Source: Promicromonospora sp. Populi
GTDB taxonomy: Bacteria; Actinomycetota; Actinomycetes; Actinomycetales; Cellulomonadaceae
DNA length: 64,000 nt
Assembly (NCBI RefSeq): GCF_041081105.1
Contig: NZ_CP163528.1
Location: forward strand, 4,092,001 to 4,156,000
Direction: 5' to 3'
Shown: positions 25,870 through 35,122 of the stretch, piece by piece
How the letters are laid out: the number at the start of each line of letters is the position of its first letter
How positions within the stretch are numbered: the first letter of the stretch is position 1
The notes under the pieces: model-generated
Seen by the model: only the letters and a program-made list of their open reading frames with translations
Told to the model about the DNA's origin: nothing
Database searches by the model: none
Program-made: the position numbers and the translations under genes

Positions 25870-26862
25870 ATGTCCAAGAGCATCCTGTTCATCGGCGGAA
25901 GCGGAATCATCAGCCACGCTTCGGTGGCCCGAGCCGCGCGGCTCGGCCACCGGGTAACGGTGCTCAACCGGGGCAGATCCTCGGCCCGTCCGGTCCCCGC
26001 GGCGGTGGAGACGCTGGTGGCCGACGCGAACGACGCCGACGCCGTGGCAGCGGCTCTGGGCGGCCGGGAGTTCGACGTCGTCGCCCAGTTCCGGGCGTTC
26101 AGCCCGGAGCACGTCGCGCGCGACGTCGCGCAGTTCGCCGGCCGGACCGGGCAGTACGTGTTCATCTCGTCGGCGTCGGCGTACCAGACTCCGCCGTCGG
26201 GCCTGCCCGTGCGGGAGTCCACGCCGCTACGCAACCCGTTCTGGCAGTACTCCCGCGACAAGATCGCGTGCGAGGACCTGCTGGTGCGCGAGTACCGGGA
26301 GAACGGGTTCCCCGCGACCATCGTGCGGCCCTCGCACACCTACGACCGCACGCTGCTGCCGACGTCGGGCGGCTGGACCGACGTGGCCCGTATGCGGGCG
26401 GGCAAGCCCGTGGTGGTCCACGGCGACGGCACCTCCCTGTGGACGATCACGCACACCGAGGACTTCGCCGTCGGGTTCGTCGGGCTGCTCGGCCACCCGC
26501 TCGCCGTCGGGGACACGTTCCACATCACCGGGACGCACGCGCCCACCTGGGACCAGATCTACACGTGGCTCGCCGCGGCGGCGGGTGTGGACAGCCCGGA
26601 CCTGGTGCACGTCGCCTCCGAGACGATCGCCCGCGTGCTGCCCGACGTCGGGCCCGGTCTGGTGGGGGACAAGGCGCACTCGATGGTGTTCGACATCTCG
26701 AAGGTGCGGACGCTGGTTCCTGAGTTCGGCACCACCATCACCTACGACGTCGGTGCGGAGGAGCAGCTGTCCTGGTTCGACGCCCACCCGGAGGCGCAGG
26801 TGGTGGACGCCGGGCTGGACGCGGCGTTCGACCGGTTGGTGGCCCACGCGCGCTCGATCTGA
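25870..26862 (+). CDS. NAD-dependent epimerase/dehydratase (atypical extended SDR)
   Basis: The 330-residue protein has the Rossmann motif GGSGIISH (9-16), a Ser block FISSASAY and the Tyr-Lys pair Y127-x3-K131 (YSRDK). It ends with WFDAHPEAQ. It resembles extended SDR nucleotide-sugar epimerase or reductase proteins, but the GGSGII start is atypical. It follows kdgK by 36 bp on the same strand and may be co-transcribed. A role in uronate or sugar metabolism is plausible but unproven. Confidence 0.7.
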   Translation: MSKSILFIGGSGIISHASVARAARLGHRVTVLNRGRSSARPVPAAVETLVADANDADAVAAALGGREFDVVAQFRAFSPEHVARDVAQFAGRTGQYVFISSASAYQTPPSGLPVRESTPLRNPFWQYSRDKIACEDLLVREYRENGFPATIVRPSHTYDRTLLPTSGGWTDVARMRAGKPVVVHGDGTSLWTITHTEDFAVGFVGLLGHPLAVGDTFHITGTHAPTWDQIYTWLAAAAGVDSPDLVHVASETIARVLPDVGPGLVGDKAHSMVFDISKVRTLVPEFGTTITYDVGAEEQLSWFDAHPEAQVVDAGLDAAFDRLVAHARSI

Positions 26863-26899
26863 CATTGTCCGATCTGGGCGCTTGCGCCAGGGTTAGCGC

Positions 26900-27796
26900 A
26901 TGGCTATCAAGCAGGGGGACCCGGCGCTACTGACGTACCGCTATCTGCGTGTGGCGATCGTTGCGGTGGTGCTGGCGCTGTTCGCGTCGTTGATCATGCA
27001 GATCGTCGCCGACCACGGCAGGCTCGCCTCGGGCGAGGAATGGTGGCGCGCGACGATCAGCTCGTACTTCTACACGCCGGTGCAGAGCATCTTCGTGGGC
27101 GCGCTGGTGAGCATCGGGACGTGCCTCATCGCGATCAAGGGCCGGCACGGGGCCGAGGAGGTGCTGCTCAACTTCGCGGGCATGTTCGCGTTTGTCGTGG
27201 CCCTGGTCCCGGCGCGGCTCGACGCCTCGATGTGCACCAGCGAGCCGTACTGCCTGGACGTGCCCGAGCGGGTTACCAACAACATCGGGGCGCTGCTTGT
27301 GGTCGGTGGCCTCGTACTGCTGCTGGCGACGTGGCCCCGACGTCGCGACCTGGGCAGCATCGCGGGCCTTGACCTGTGGCTCACCTGGCTGACGTGGGCG
27401 GCGGCCGGCGTCTGGCTCCTGGTGTGGCCGGCGAGCTTCGTGGCGGGGGCGCACTACGCCGCGGCCGTCCTGCTGTTCGTCTGTCTTGTCGCCGTCGCCT
27501 GGATCAACGGCACGGACCATGCGGTCACGACCCAGGCCCTCGAACGGCTCCGCGGTCTGTCGGCCGCCGCCTACCGGGTCTGGTACCGGTGGATCGCGGT
27601 GGTCATGGCCGTCGTGCTGGTGGGTGGGCTTGCCACCTCGATGATTCTCGACCGGTACTTCCCGGAGTTCTTCCCGCAGACGGTGTTCGTGGCCGAGAGC
27701 CTGATGATGCTGATCTTTGTGCTCTTCTGGACGCTGCAGACCATCCAGTTCTGGGACATCGGCCTGCCGGCGCGGGCACGGTCAGGCCAGGACTGA
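26900..27796 (+). CDS. Seven- to eight-helix membrane protein of unknown function
   Basis: The 298-residue product has hydrophobic segments near 17-37, 62-80, 89-104, 129-144, 157-175, 180-200, 232-252 and 268-288. A short extracellular stretch contains a Cys pair (MCTSEPYCLD). I do not recognise the family. It lies 37 bp behind the epimerase gene. Confidence 0.55.
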   Translation: MAIKQGDPALLTYRYLRVAIVAVVLALFASLIMQIVADHGRLASGEEWWRATISSYFYTPVQSIFVGALVSIGTCLIAIKGRHGAEEVLLNFAGMFAFVVALVPARLDASMCTSEPYCLDVPERVTNNIGALLVVGGLVLLLATWPRRRDLGSIAGLDLWLTWLTWAAAGVWLLVWPASFVAGAHYAAAVLLFVCLVAVAWINGTDHAVTTQALERLRGLSAAAYRVWYRWIAVVMAVVLVGGLATSMILDRYFPEFFPQTVFVAESLMMLIFVLFWTLQTIQFWDIGLPARARSGQD

Positions 27797-27804
27797 GTGG
27801 AGGC

Positions 27805-28212
27805 TCAAGCGAGCGGGTTCTCGTCAGGCGCGAGCGGCCTGCGCCAGCCCGCGAGTGTTTCGGCGATCTTCGCGACGTCCCGCTGCGAGCCGTCAGCAGC
27901 GGCCATGACGAGCTCGTAGACGTCGTCGAGCGGCGGGTCGAAATAGAAGCCGTTGATCTCGTAGAAGGTCGCCACTGCGATCAGGCCGAGGCGCTTGTTC
28001 CCGTCGATCAGCGCATGGTTGTTGACCGTCGAATCGAGCAGCGCCGCAGCCTTGAGGTCGAGCGTCGGATAGGCCTCTACGCCCATCATTGAGGCGGCGG
28101 GGCGGGTGACTGCCGAATCGAGCAGCCCCGGATCCCGGACCTCTACGGCGCGACCGAGGAACTGTTCCGCGATCCAGAGCAGTTCTGGCGCGGTCAGATA
28201 GCGGATCTTCAC
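27805..28212 (-). CDS. doc: Doc/Fic-family toxin
   Basis: The 135-residue protein has a Doc-type Fic motif HALIDGNKRLG (His66, Asp70, Asn72-Lys73-Arg74), preceded by a death-on-curing block (EVRDPGLLDSAV). Doc toxins phosphorylate elongation factor Tu and stop translation. The GNK variant with Lys fits Doc rather than AMP-transferring Fic (GNGR). Its antitoxin gene lies 6 bp upstream on the same strand, the usual phd-doc order. Confidence 0.85.
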   Translation of the reverse strand: MKIRYLTAPELLWIAEQFLGRAVEVRDPGLLDSAVTRPAASMMGVEAYPTLDLKAAALLDSTVNNHALIDGNKRLGLIAVATFYEINGFYFDPPLDDVYELVMAAADGSQRDVAKIAETLAGWRRPLAPDENPLA

Positions 28213-28218
28213 CTGGGT

Positions 28219-28410
28219 CTACTTGAGCCGGTCGAGGACCGGGCCGAAGCGGTCGACAGCGCGCCGGACGACGTCCTCGAAATGCGCCCGCTCGTCGACG
28301 AACACGCGGATGGCCTCGCGCGCGGCCTCCTGCTTCGAGATCCCGAGCCGTTCGGCAGTGGCGGTGAGGGCGAGGTCCTCTTCTTCGGTAAGGCGAAGGG
28401 TCATAGCCAT
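28219..28410 (-). CDS. Ribbon-helix-helix antitoxin partner of Doc
   Basis: The 63-residue product starts with a basic beta strand TLRLTEEEDLAL followed by helices (AERLGISKQEAAREAIRVFV), the layout of CopG/Arc antitoxins. The ATG at 28410 follows GAGGAG; ATG 28404 is an alternative. The C-terminal charged helix would bind the Doc toxin. Pairing with Doc instead of a Phd-type antitoxin is common in actinobacteria. Confidence 0.75.
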   Translation of the reverse strand: MAMTLRLTEEEDLALTATAERLGISKQEAAREAIRVFVDERAHFEDVVRRAVDRFGPVLDRLK

Positions 28411-28463
28411 TAGTGTGACTCCTCTGGATCTATTGCGCACTCCGAAATCGCCTTCACGTCTAA

Positions 28464-28480
28464 GGTATCACCCTGATACC
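28464..28480. promoter_or_regulatory. Inverted repeat upstream of the antitoxin gene
   Basis: GGTATCA and TGATACC flank CCC, about 55 bp before the antitoxin start. Ribbon-helix-helix antitoxins bind such short palindromes for autoregulation. Confidence 0.5.
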
Positions 28481-28610
28481 AGACCCGGGCCAGGGTGCAC
28501 GCCAGGCGGCGCCGATGACTTCTCCGCGCGTCCTCGGTCGGACCAAGGGAGAGCAACAGCCCACACCGGAGGGAAGACCATGGGTAGCGCCCGCGGCGCG
28601 TGCCGCGCGC

Positions 28611-30704
28611 TCAGTAGATCCGGCGCCCCCGCTCGTCCGGGATCCCCGACTTCCGCAGGAAGTAGGTGTTCACCTGGTCGCGCCATTCCGTGGCGCTGCG
28701 TAACTGCTCGGCGAGCCGTTCCGAGACCCGCTCGGAGACGCGCGGGTCCACCAGCTTCGAGGCCGCGGACCACGCGCCGATCATCGCCTCGACCTGGGAC
28801 ACCCCCTCGAAGTGGGTGTCGTAGATGTGCTGGATCACGGTCTTGCCGCTGTGCAGCACGTGCGTGTACGGCACGTGGTGGAAGAACAGCAGCAGGGCGT
28901 CGGGGCACGTCGACGGCGACTCGTAGATGGCCGACCAGGGTGCCGGGTACTGGCCCGCGTAGCCCGTACCGGTCCGGACCGTGCGGTCCACACCGATCCC
29001 GTCGCGGTCCGCGAAGTGGTACGCGCCCCACGGGGTGTACTCGTAACCGTCGACGTCGGGCCCGTAGTGGTGGTCGGGGCGCACCATGAAGCCCACACCG
29101 AGCGGCGCGGTGTACTGCTCGTACGTCTCCCACGACCGGTCAAGCACGGCATGCACCGCCTGCCCGACGGCGTCCGGCGCGCCCGGGAACGTCAGGCCCA
29201 CCCACTCGTCGAGCACGGCACCCGGGTCGAGGGTGGGGTCCCAGCACAGCCGTCCGTAGGCGTAGAGGTTGGCCTGGGCGAACGGGTGCCCCGTCCAGAA
29301 CTCGTCGTCGCCCACGTTGGAGACTGCGGCGAAGCCGCCGGCGGGCTTGTGCCACGTGCCGGTGCCGGGATCCTCCGCTGCCTTGCCGCGGCCGGTGGCG
29401 AGGTCGGCCACCGTGGGCGAGCCGTCGTCCCGGCCGTCGGGGTCCCAGAAGCGGAACCCGAGGAGCTGGCTCCACTGCGGCCCGAGGTACACGGCGTGCT
29501 GCTGCTGGCCGGTGTACTCCTGCGTGACCTGCAGCTCCAGGGCGACCCGCGTGCGCGGCATCGCGGCCAGCACGGGGGAGAGCGGTTCGCGGACCTGGAA
29601 GTCGAGCGGGCCGTACTTGACCTGCACCACGACGTTGTCCGAGAACGTGCCGTCCAGCGGGCGGAGGTGGTCGTACGTGGTGCGGGCGCGGTCGGTCGAC
29701 CGGTCGCGCCAGTCCTGCCGGTGGTCGCGGACGAACGCCCGCCAGTGGATCAGGCCGTCGTACGGCTCGACGGCGGCGGCCAGCATGTTCGCGCCGTCGG
29801 CGTGGGTGCGCCCGTAGGTGAACGGGTCTGGCCCGCCGTCGGCGTCCGCCATGACCACAAACCCGCCGAGGTCCGGGATCGCGCCCCACACCCGCGCCGC
29901 GACCCGCACCCACCAGTGCGCGACGTTCTGGTCCAGCGGGTCCGCGGTGCTGAGGCCGCCGAGCAGGATCGGGGACGCGAACGACACCGACAGGTGCACC
30001 CGGATCCCCCACCGCCGGAACACGGCGGCCAGCCGGACCACATCGCCCAGGTCGTCCGTCAGCAGCCGGGCCTCGTGCTCGTGCACGTTGACGTTGTTGA
30101 TCGCCACATGGTTGATCCCGACGGCGGCCAGCAGCCGGGCGTACCGCTCCACGCGCGCCAGATCCCTGCGGACCAGACCGTCGTCGTAGAAGATCGAGCC
30201 GCCCGAGTACCCGCGTTCGACCTGGCCCGTCGTGGGGTGCGCGTACACGTTGTCCCAGTGGTCGAGCATCCGCAGGTCGGTGGCGGGGGCATGCGTCTCG
30301 TCGGCATCGGGGCCGTCGAACGCGGCCTCACCCAGCCGTACTACGTGGAACAGTCCGTGCAGCAGCCCGGCATCGTTAGGTGCCTGCACGACGACGGCGC
30401 CCGCCTCCCGCGTGAACCGGAAGCTCTCGTCGGCCGTGGGGTCGGTGGCCGACGTCGTCGAGACGACCAGGGCTTCGACCGGCTCGCCCGAAGAGGGCGC
30501 CAGCGTCAGCACCAGCTCGGCGTCGGCCACGCCGTCACCCACCTCGAGCCGCGAGAATCCTCCGCCGAACCGCTTGGTCGCCGCCGCGACCTCCTCTGCG
30601 ACGGTTCCGGTGAGCGCGCCGTCGCCGGCCACCACTACCCGGCGGCTGCCGATCGCGGCGAACGCGTCGTCGGGCAGCCAGGCCGCGTGTACTACTTCAG
30701 TCAT
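28611..30704 (-). CDS. aguA: GH67 alpha-glucuronidase
   Basis: The 697-residue cytoplasmic-type enzyme (no signal peptide) matches GH67 along its length. It has LLHGLFHVVRLG, the HWDNVYAHPTTG region, NNVNVHEHEARLL, FTYGRTHADGANML, QVKYGPLDFQVREP and LELQVTQEYTGQQQHAVYLG. The last two carry the Asp and Glu that serve as the general base pair. It removes 4-O-methylglucuronic acid from imported aldouronic acids. At the position of the general acid Glu (usually in a SEGxPGP segment) this protein has Asp289 (ADADGGPDP). The uxaC gene and other uronate genes nearby fit its product. Confidence 0.9.
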   Translation of the reverse strand: MTEVVHAAWLPDDAFAAIGSRRVVVAGDGALTGTVAEEVAAATKRFGGGFSRLEVGDGVADAELVLTLAPSSGEPVEALVVSTTSATDPTADESFRFTREAGAVVVQAPNDAGLLHGLFHVVRLGEAAFDGPDADETHAPATDLRMLDHWDNVYAHPTTGQVERGYSGGSIFYDDGLVRRDLARVERYARLLAAVGINHVAINNVNVHEHEARLLTDDLGDVVRLAAVFRRWGIRVHLSVSFASPILLGGLSTADPLDQNVAHWWVRVAARVWGAIPDLGGFVVMADADGGPDPFTYGRTHADGANMLAAAVEPYDGLIHWRAFVRDHRQDWRDRSTDRARTTYDHLRPLDGTFSDNVVVQVKYGPLDFQVREPLSPVLAAMPRTRVALELQVTQEYTGQQQHAVYLGPQWSQLLGFRFWDPDGRDDGSPTVADLATGRGKAAEDPGTGTWHKPAGGFAAVSNVGDDEFWTGHPFAQANLYAYGRLCWDPTLDPGAVLDEWVGLTFPGAPDAVGQAVHAVLDRSWETYEQYTAPLGVGFMVRPDHHYGPDVDGYEYTPWGAYHFADRDGIGVDRTVRTGTGYAGQYPAPWSAIYESPSTCPDALLLFFHHVPYTHVLHSGKTVIQHIYDTHFEGVSQVEAMIGAWSAASKLVDPRVSERVSERLAEQLRSATEWRDQVNTYFLRKSGIPDERGRRIY

Positions 30705-30774
30705 GGACCGTCCCGTCCGTCTTGCGGTTGATGGGGAGGTTTGTGGGGCCTACTCACCCTAACGCCGCGATCGG

Positions 30775-30909
30775 TTCACGCTCGCGCTCACGCCGAGGAG
30801 CTGCCACTGCCCGACCGGCTGCACCCGGACGCGGCGACAAACCGGCTCATCGGGGAGCGGTTCGCGAAGCACGTGTTCGGCGAGGGCGGGCCGCTGGAGT
30901 TCAGGCTGC
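30775..30909 (+). pseudogene. Remnant of an SGNH/GDSL hydrolase C-terminus
   Basis: One forward frame reads LPDRLHPDAATNRLIGERFA followed by KHVFGEGGP. This matches the last conserved block (Asp-x-x-His) and final helix of SGNH/GDSL esterases. No upstream homologous sequence or start is present, so only the last 40 or so residues remain. The fragment lies between the aguA start and a deleted ATPase gene, in a stretch that seems to have lost DNA. Confidence 0.45.
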
Positions 30910-30984
30910 CCACTGTGCTTGATCAGTTACTTGATCTACTCTTAAGCAACTTAGTCGTGAACATGATCAGCACAGGGGAGTCGA

Positions 30985-32377
30985 GTGGCGGAAGACGATG
31001 TCATCGACCTGATCGCAAGTCTGCGACGGAGACCGGCGCATGGTCGAGGCCGAGGTTGGCCTTCTGTATGCGAACCGCACCCAGCCTAAGTACGACGCGG
31101 AGGCTGTGCCGGAGACATCCCTGAAAGACCTGGATATCGACAGCGTTCGTCGAACCCTTGAACGAGTCCGGCGTGGGTCGGCGGCTCTTGCTCGGGTTGA
31201 GGACAATGTCGCACTGACACGAATCGGTGTGCTCGCCGAACCGAGCGATGAGTCCGCTCTGACTCTTGCGGGCTTGCTCGCCTTCGGCTCGTACCCCCAG
31301 CAGTACTTTCCTCAACTCATGTGCTCGCTTGTCGTCCACGCACCGGGAGGTGTCACCGGCGAGACCCGATTCCTCGACAACGCGACTCTGCGCGGCTCGA
31401 TCCCAGAGATCGTCGACTCTGCGCTCGCCATGATGCGACGAAACCTCGCTGCACGAGCCGTCATGAGTGACACCGGTCGGACGGACAAGCTGGAGTTCCC
31501 GCTCGGCGTCGTGCGTGAAGCGCTGGTCAACGCGTTGATGCATCGTGACTACAGCGGCATTACCCGCGGGACCCAAGTCCAGGTCGAGCTCTTTCCGGAC
31601 AGGCTTGAGATCCGGAGCCCCGGGGGGATTTACGGTGGGATAGCCGTCGAGGACCTCGGTGAAGAGGCGGTCTCGTCGTCGAGGAACGCCATTCTGGCGG
31701 GGTTGCTCTCCGATACCTACATGCCGACGTCGCGCGAGATCGTCGCAGAGAACCGTTCATCCGGGATCCCGACGATGATCGCACTTGCACGCGAGAATGG
31801 ATTGCCTCGGCCGAGTTTTCGGAGCACGGTCAGCTCGTTCGTCGTGACCGTTAATCGGTCGCAACTTCTGTCACCAGAAGTCCTGAGCTGGATCTCAGCG
31901 CTGCAGATCGCAGGGCTGACACCTGCACACGAAATCGCCCTCGCCATGATGCGCGCAGGTGTTGTCACGAATGCGGCGCTCCGGCAGTGGGGCGTCGACC
32001 GGATCCAGGCGGGGCAGGTGCTACGCGACCTGGTCGAATGGGGCGTCGCGGTCAAGGAGGGTGGTCGGAGGTACGCCACGTATGTTCTCGACCCCAGGAC
32101 GCGGGATGCGGGTGCGTTCGCAAAACTGGCGAGGGGCTCGAATTCGGCTGGCGACCCGAACCCAACCGAGATGTCGGCAAAGGACCAGATCGCGGACGCT
32201 GTCCGGACCGCAGCACACGAGGTGAGCGCGCAAGACATCGAAGTGGCGACAGGGTTGAGCCGTCCAACAATCGTCAAGTACCTCCGCGGTCTGATCGAGG
32301 CTGGGGAGGTCACGCCGATCGGTTCCGCACGCAGTCCCCAGCGTCGGTACCTGTGGTCCGGTCGGGCTACCGCCTAG
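30985..32377 (+). pseudogene. Schlafen/AlbA_2-type ATP-binding gene with an internal deletion
   Basis: A good ribosome site (AGGGGAG) precedes GTG 30985, which opens VAEDDVIDLIASLRR, the usual beginning of Schlafen-AlbA_2 regulators. After 15 codons the homology stops. It resumes in a different frame at about 31040 (MVEAEVGLLYANR) and continues through a GHKL/RecG-like ATP-binding part (EFPLGVVREALVNALMHRDY, then RLEIRSPGGIYGG). Two winged-helix regions and a stop at 32377 follow. Most of the AlbA_2 DNA/RNA-binding domain is missing. An internal start at 31040 could give a 445-residue product but has no good ribosome site. Confidence 0.65.
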
Positions 32378-32395
32378 GCCTCGGCAGCTGGGCGT

Positions 32396-33832
32396 TCACC
32401 CGGCCGCGTAGGCCAGCTTCGGCAGGTGGTAGGCCAGGTCGGCGGCCGTGTCGACGGCCTCGGCCAGGTCCAGGCGGTGTTCCGCTACCAACCGGGCCAG
32501 GTATCCGGCGTCGATCCGGCGGGCCAGGTCGTGGCGGGCCGGGATCGAGCAGAACGCACGTGTGTCGTCGACGAAGCCCGACATGTTCGAGAACCCCGCC
32601 GTCTCCGTGGCGGCTTCCCGGAACCGGCGCATCGCGTCCGGCGCGTCCAGGAACCACCAGGGCGCACCCAGCCGCAGCGCCGGGTACACGCCGGCCAGCG
32701 GCGCGAGCTCGCGCGAGTACACGTCCTCGTCGATGGTGAAGGCGATCATCCGGAAGGCCTCCGAGTTGCCGAACGCCTCCAGCACGGGCCGCAGGCCGTG
32801 CGCGAACTCGACGGCCACGGGAATGTCGTACCCCCGGTCGGGACCGAACGTGGCGGCCACCGCCGGGTCGTGATCGCGCAGCACACCGGGGTGGAACTGC
32901 ATGACCAGGCCGTCGTCGGCGGCCATCGCCGCCATCTGGAACAGCATGTGGGCGGAGAAGGCTGCCTCCTCCGCCGCACTGATCGCCGCGCCGTCCCCGC
33001 CCGGCTCGCCGCGCAGCGCCTTGTCGAAGAGGGCGCGCGCGGCGTCGTCGGGCAGCGGGGTGGTGTCCGCACTGAGGTGACCATGGTCCGTGGCCAGGCC
33101 GCCCGCGGCGACGAAGGCCTGGCGGCGCTCGCGGAGCGCCGCCAGGTAGCCGGCGTACGTGTCAGTTGCGATGCCCGACGACGCGGCGAGCCGCTCCAGG
33201 TCGCCCCGCCACGTCGACCGGGCCGGGTGCAGCAGCGGGTCCGGCCGGAAGGTCGGCAGCACCCGACCCGGCAGCTCGGCGGCGAGCCGGGCGTGCGCCT
33301 CCAGCGTGCTCCAGGCCGGGTCGGTGGTGCCGATGACCTCGATGTTGAACTGATCGAGCAGGGCCCGCGGGCGGAACGCGGGGTCGGCGAGGCGCTCGGC
33401 GATCTGGTCGTAGACCTGGTCGGCGGTCTCGGCCGACGGGCGCACTGTCACGCCGAAGATCTCGACGAGCTCGTGCTCCGTCCAGAACCGCGTGGGTGTG
33501 CCCCGGAAGTGCTTCCAGCCCGCGCAGAAGCGCCGGAAGATCTCGCGCGGGTCGTTCTCAAACCCTGGCGCATCGGCCGGGCCTATGCCCAGCTCCGGGA
33601 GCTTCGCGCCCTGTGAGACGAGCATCCGCACCAGGTAGTGGTCGGGGACGACGAGCAGCTCCGCGGGGTCCGGGAACGGCTCGTCGTCCGCGAACGCGGC
33701 GACGTCGACATGGCCGTGCATCGACACGATCGGGAGGTCGTGGACCGCCAGGTAGATCTCGCGGGCGATCGGCCGCGTCACGGGATCCGCGGGCAGCGCC
33801 CGGTCGGGGTGCAGGGTCCAGACGTCGGTCAC
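32396..33832 (-). CDS. uxaC: Glucuronate isomerase
   Basis: The 478-residue protein matches UxaC: SMHGHVDV near the N-terminus (metal His residues), DHYLVRMLVSQG, FNIEVIGTTDPA and MQFHPGVLRDHD, ending in LPKLAYAAG. It converts D-glucuronate to D-fructuronate. GTG 33832 with AGGAGG spaced 4-5 nt is the better start; an earlier start would add 12 residues. The substrate would come from GH67 action or uptake. A LacI-type operator lies 30-45 bp upstream. Confidence 0.92.
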   Translation of the reverse strand: MTDVWTLHPDRALPADPVTRPIAREIYLAVHDLPIVSMHGHVDVAAFADDEPFPDPAELLVVPDHYLVRMLVSQGAKLPELGIGPADAPGFENDPREIFRRFCAGWKHFRGTPTRFWTEHELVEIFGVTVRPSAETADQVYDQIAERLADPAFRPRALLDQFNIEVIGTTDPAWSTLEAHARLAAELPGRVLPTFRPDPLLHPARSTWRGDLERLAASSGIATDTYAGYLAALRERRQAFVAAGGLATDHGHLSADTTPLPDDAARALFDKALRGEPGGDGAAISAAEEAAFSAHMLFQMAAMAADDGLVMQFHPGVLRDHDPAVAATFGPDRGYDIPVAVEFAHGLRPVLEAFGNSEAFRMIAFTIDEDVYSRELAPLAGVYPALRLGAPWWFLDAPDAMRRFREAATETAGFSNMSGFVDDTRAFCSIPARHDLARRIDAGYLARLVAEHRLDLAEAVDTAADLAYHLPKLAYAAG

Positions 33833-33862
33833 GGGCTCCTCCTGAGGCGTCGCTGCCGGCTT

Positions 33863-33878
33863 TGGCAATCGCTTGCAC
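33863..33878. promoter_or_regulatory. LacI-type operator upstream of uxaC
   Basis: TGGCAATCGCTTGCAC has the LacI/GalR inverted shape (TGCAA-GCGA-TTGCC on the other strand). It matches 10 of 14 positions of the operators in front of the LacI gene at 38842, suggesting that the same regulator controls uxaC. Confidence 0.55.
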
Positions 33879-33907
33879 AGGTCATCGTAGGGCGTCGCGG
33901 GACCGGC

Positions 33908-34378
33908 TCAGGCGTCCCGACGCCGGACCGCGCTGACCCGCCGTCGGGCGACCCAGAGCAGGGCCAGCGCGCCCAGGACCAGGGCGACCTGGATCGCGAC
34001 GCCGACGGGGTGCAGACCGTACTGGCTCGCCTGGACCAGGAACCCGGCCCAGCAGTAGGTGAGCAGGGCGCCGGTAAGGACGGCGAGCTGGTGTCGTTCG
34101 GTCCAACCGGTCCGGCGGCTCTGGCGCACGATGACAAATCCCGCCGTCACGAGGGCGAGCACCGTGACCGCAACCGCTACCGGGGCGGGGAACAACCCGG
34201 CCTCCGCACCGAGCTCGTAGCTGAGGAAGACCAGGCTGCCGGCCAGCAGCGTGAACCCGGCCAGCGCGACTGGCGGCCGGGCGCCAAGCGGGTCATGGCT
34301 GGTGCCGCCTTCTTCTTCTGGGCTGGTGTGGGCGTATTGGTCATGTGATCCAGCCTCGGCGGGCCGGTCCCGGCGCAA
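33908..34378 (-). CDS. Four-helix membrane protein of unknown function; start uncertain
   Basis: The frame encodes about 156 residues with four hydrophobic segments and ends ALALLWVARRRVSAVRRRDA. The longest reading begins with a TTG at 34378. An ATG at about 34344 (MTNTPTPAQKKKAAPAM) is in another frame and would need a frameshift near 34290-34296 to join. It lies between uxaC and a LuxR response-regulator gene on the same strand. Function unknown. Confidence 0.5.
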   Translation of the reverse strand: MRRDRPAEAGSHDQYAHTSPEEEGGTSHDPLGARPPVALAGFTLLAGSLVFLSYELGAEAGLFPAPVAVAVTVLALVTAGFVIVRQSRRTGWTERHQLAVLTGALLTYCWAGFLVQASQYGLHPVGVAIQVALVLGALALLWVARRRVSAVRRRDA

Positions 34379-34483
34379 CAGCGCCGTCGGGACTGGTCCG
34401 GCGCGTCGTCCGTCGGTCTCCGGCCAGTACTTCCGGACCGGGCCGCTCGGGACCGCCCGGCTCGACGCGGCGGCGCCGCGGCG

Positions 34484-35122
34484 TCAGGCCGACCGCTGCG
34501 CCAGGACCGCGAGCTGGGTGCGGTTGGCGCAGCCCAGCTTCTCCATCAGCCGCGACACGTGCCCCTTGACGGTGCTCTCGGCCAGGTAGAGGGTCCGCGC
34601 GACGTCGGCGTTGGAGTGGCCCTCACCGACCAGGTTCAGCACCTCGCGCTCGCGCTCGGTGAGTGCATCGACCCGGGGGTCCGACGCCGGACGCGCCTCG
34701 CCGTCGGCCAGCCGGAGCAGGCGCTGTGTGGCCTCCGGCGAGAGCACGTCCATTCCGCGTGCCGCCGCTCGGATCGCCTCGATGATGGTCGCCACCGGCG
34801 CCGTCTTCAGCGTGAAGCCTCGCGCGCCCGCGCGCAGACCGGCGACCAGTGCCTGGTCGGAGTCGACGGTGGTCATGAGCACCACGGCCGGCCCGTCGTC
34901 GGACCTGGTCAGGGCCGCAGCCGCGTCGATCCCGTCCACGCCGGGCATCCGGATGTCCATCAGCACGACGTCGGGCCGGGTCCGGGTAGCGAGGTCCACG
35001 GCCTCCGCGCCCTCTCGTGCGGTGCCGACGACGCGCACGCCGTCGACGGCATCGAGCTCCTGCTGCAGGTAGCCGCAGACGAGCGGGTCGTCGTCGACAA
35101 GGAGCACGGTGAGGTCGGTCAT
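34484..35122 (-). CDS. NarL/LuxR-type response regulator (orphaned)
   Basis: The 212-residue protein has a receiver domain (VLLVDDDPLV, phospho-acceptor Asp56 in LMDIRMPG, late KTAP Lys). The C-terminal LuxR helix-turn-helix reads LTEREREVLNLVGEGHSNAD then VKGHVSRLMEKLG. ATG 35122 overlaps the stop of the upstream histidine-kinase remnant. Since that kinase has lost its N-terminus and carries a frameshift, the regulator has probably lost its partner. Confidence 0.88.
   Translation of the reverse strand: MTDLTVLLVDDDPLVCGYLQQELDAVDGVRVVGTAREGAEAVDLATRTRPDVVLMDIRMPGVDGIDAAAALTRSDDGPAVVLMTTVDSDQALVAGLRAGARGFTLKTAPVATIIEAIRAAARGMDVLSPEATQRLLRLADGEARPASDPRVDALTEREREVLNLVGEGHSNADVARTLYLAESTVKGHVSRLMEKLGCANRTQLAVLAQRSA

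Noticed and set aside
27805..28212. Fic AMP-transferase instead of Doc
   Set aside because: The motif has GNK rather than GNGR, the protein is short, and it is paired with an upstream antitoxin gene, all pointing to Doc.
30705..30984. A small gene of 127 codons from 30741
   Set aside because: Only about 40 internal residues resemble a known family (SGNH tail). The rest crosses promoter-like AT-rich sequence and the start of another gene in a different frame.
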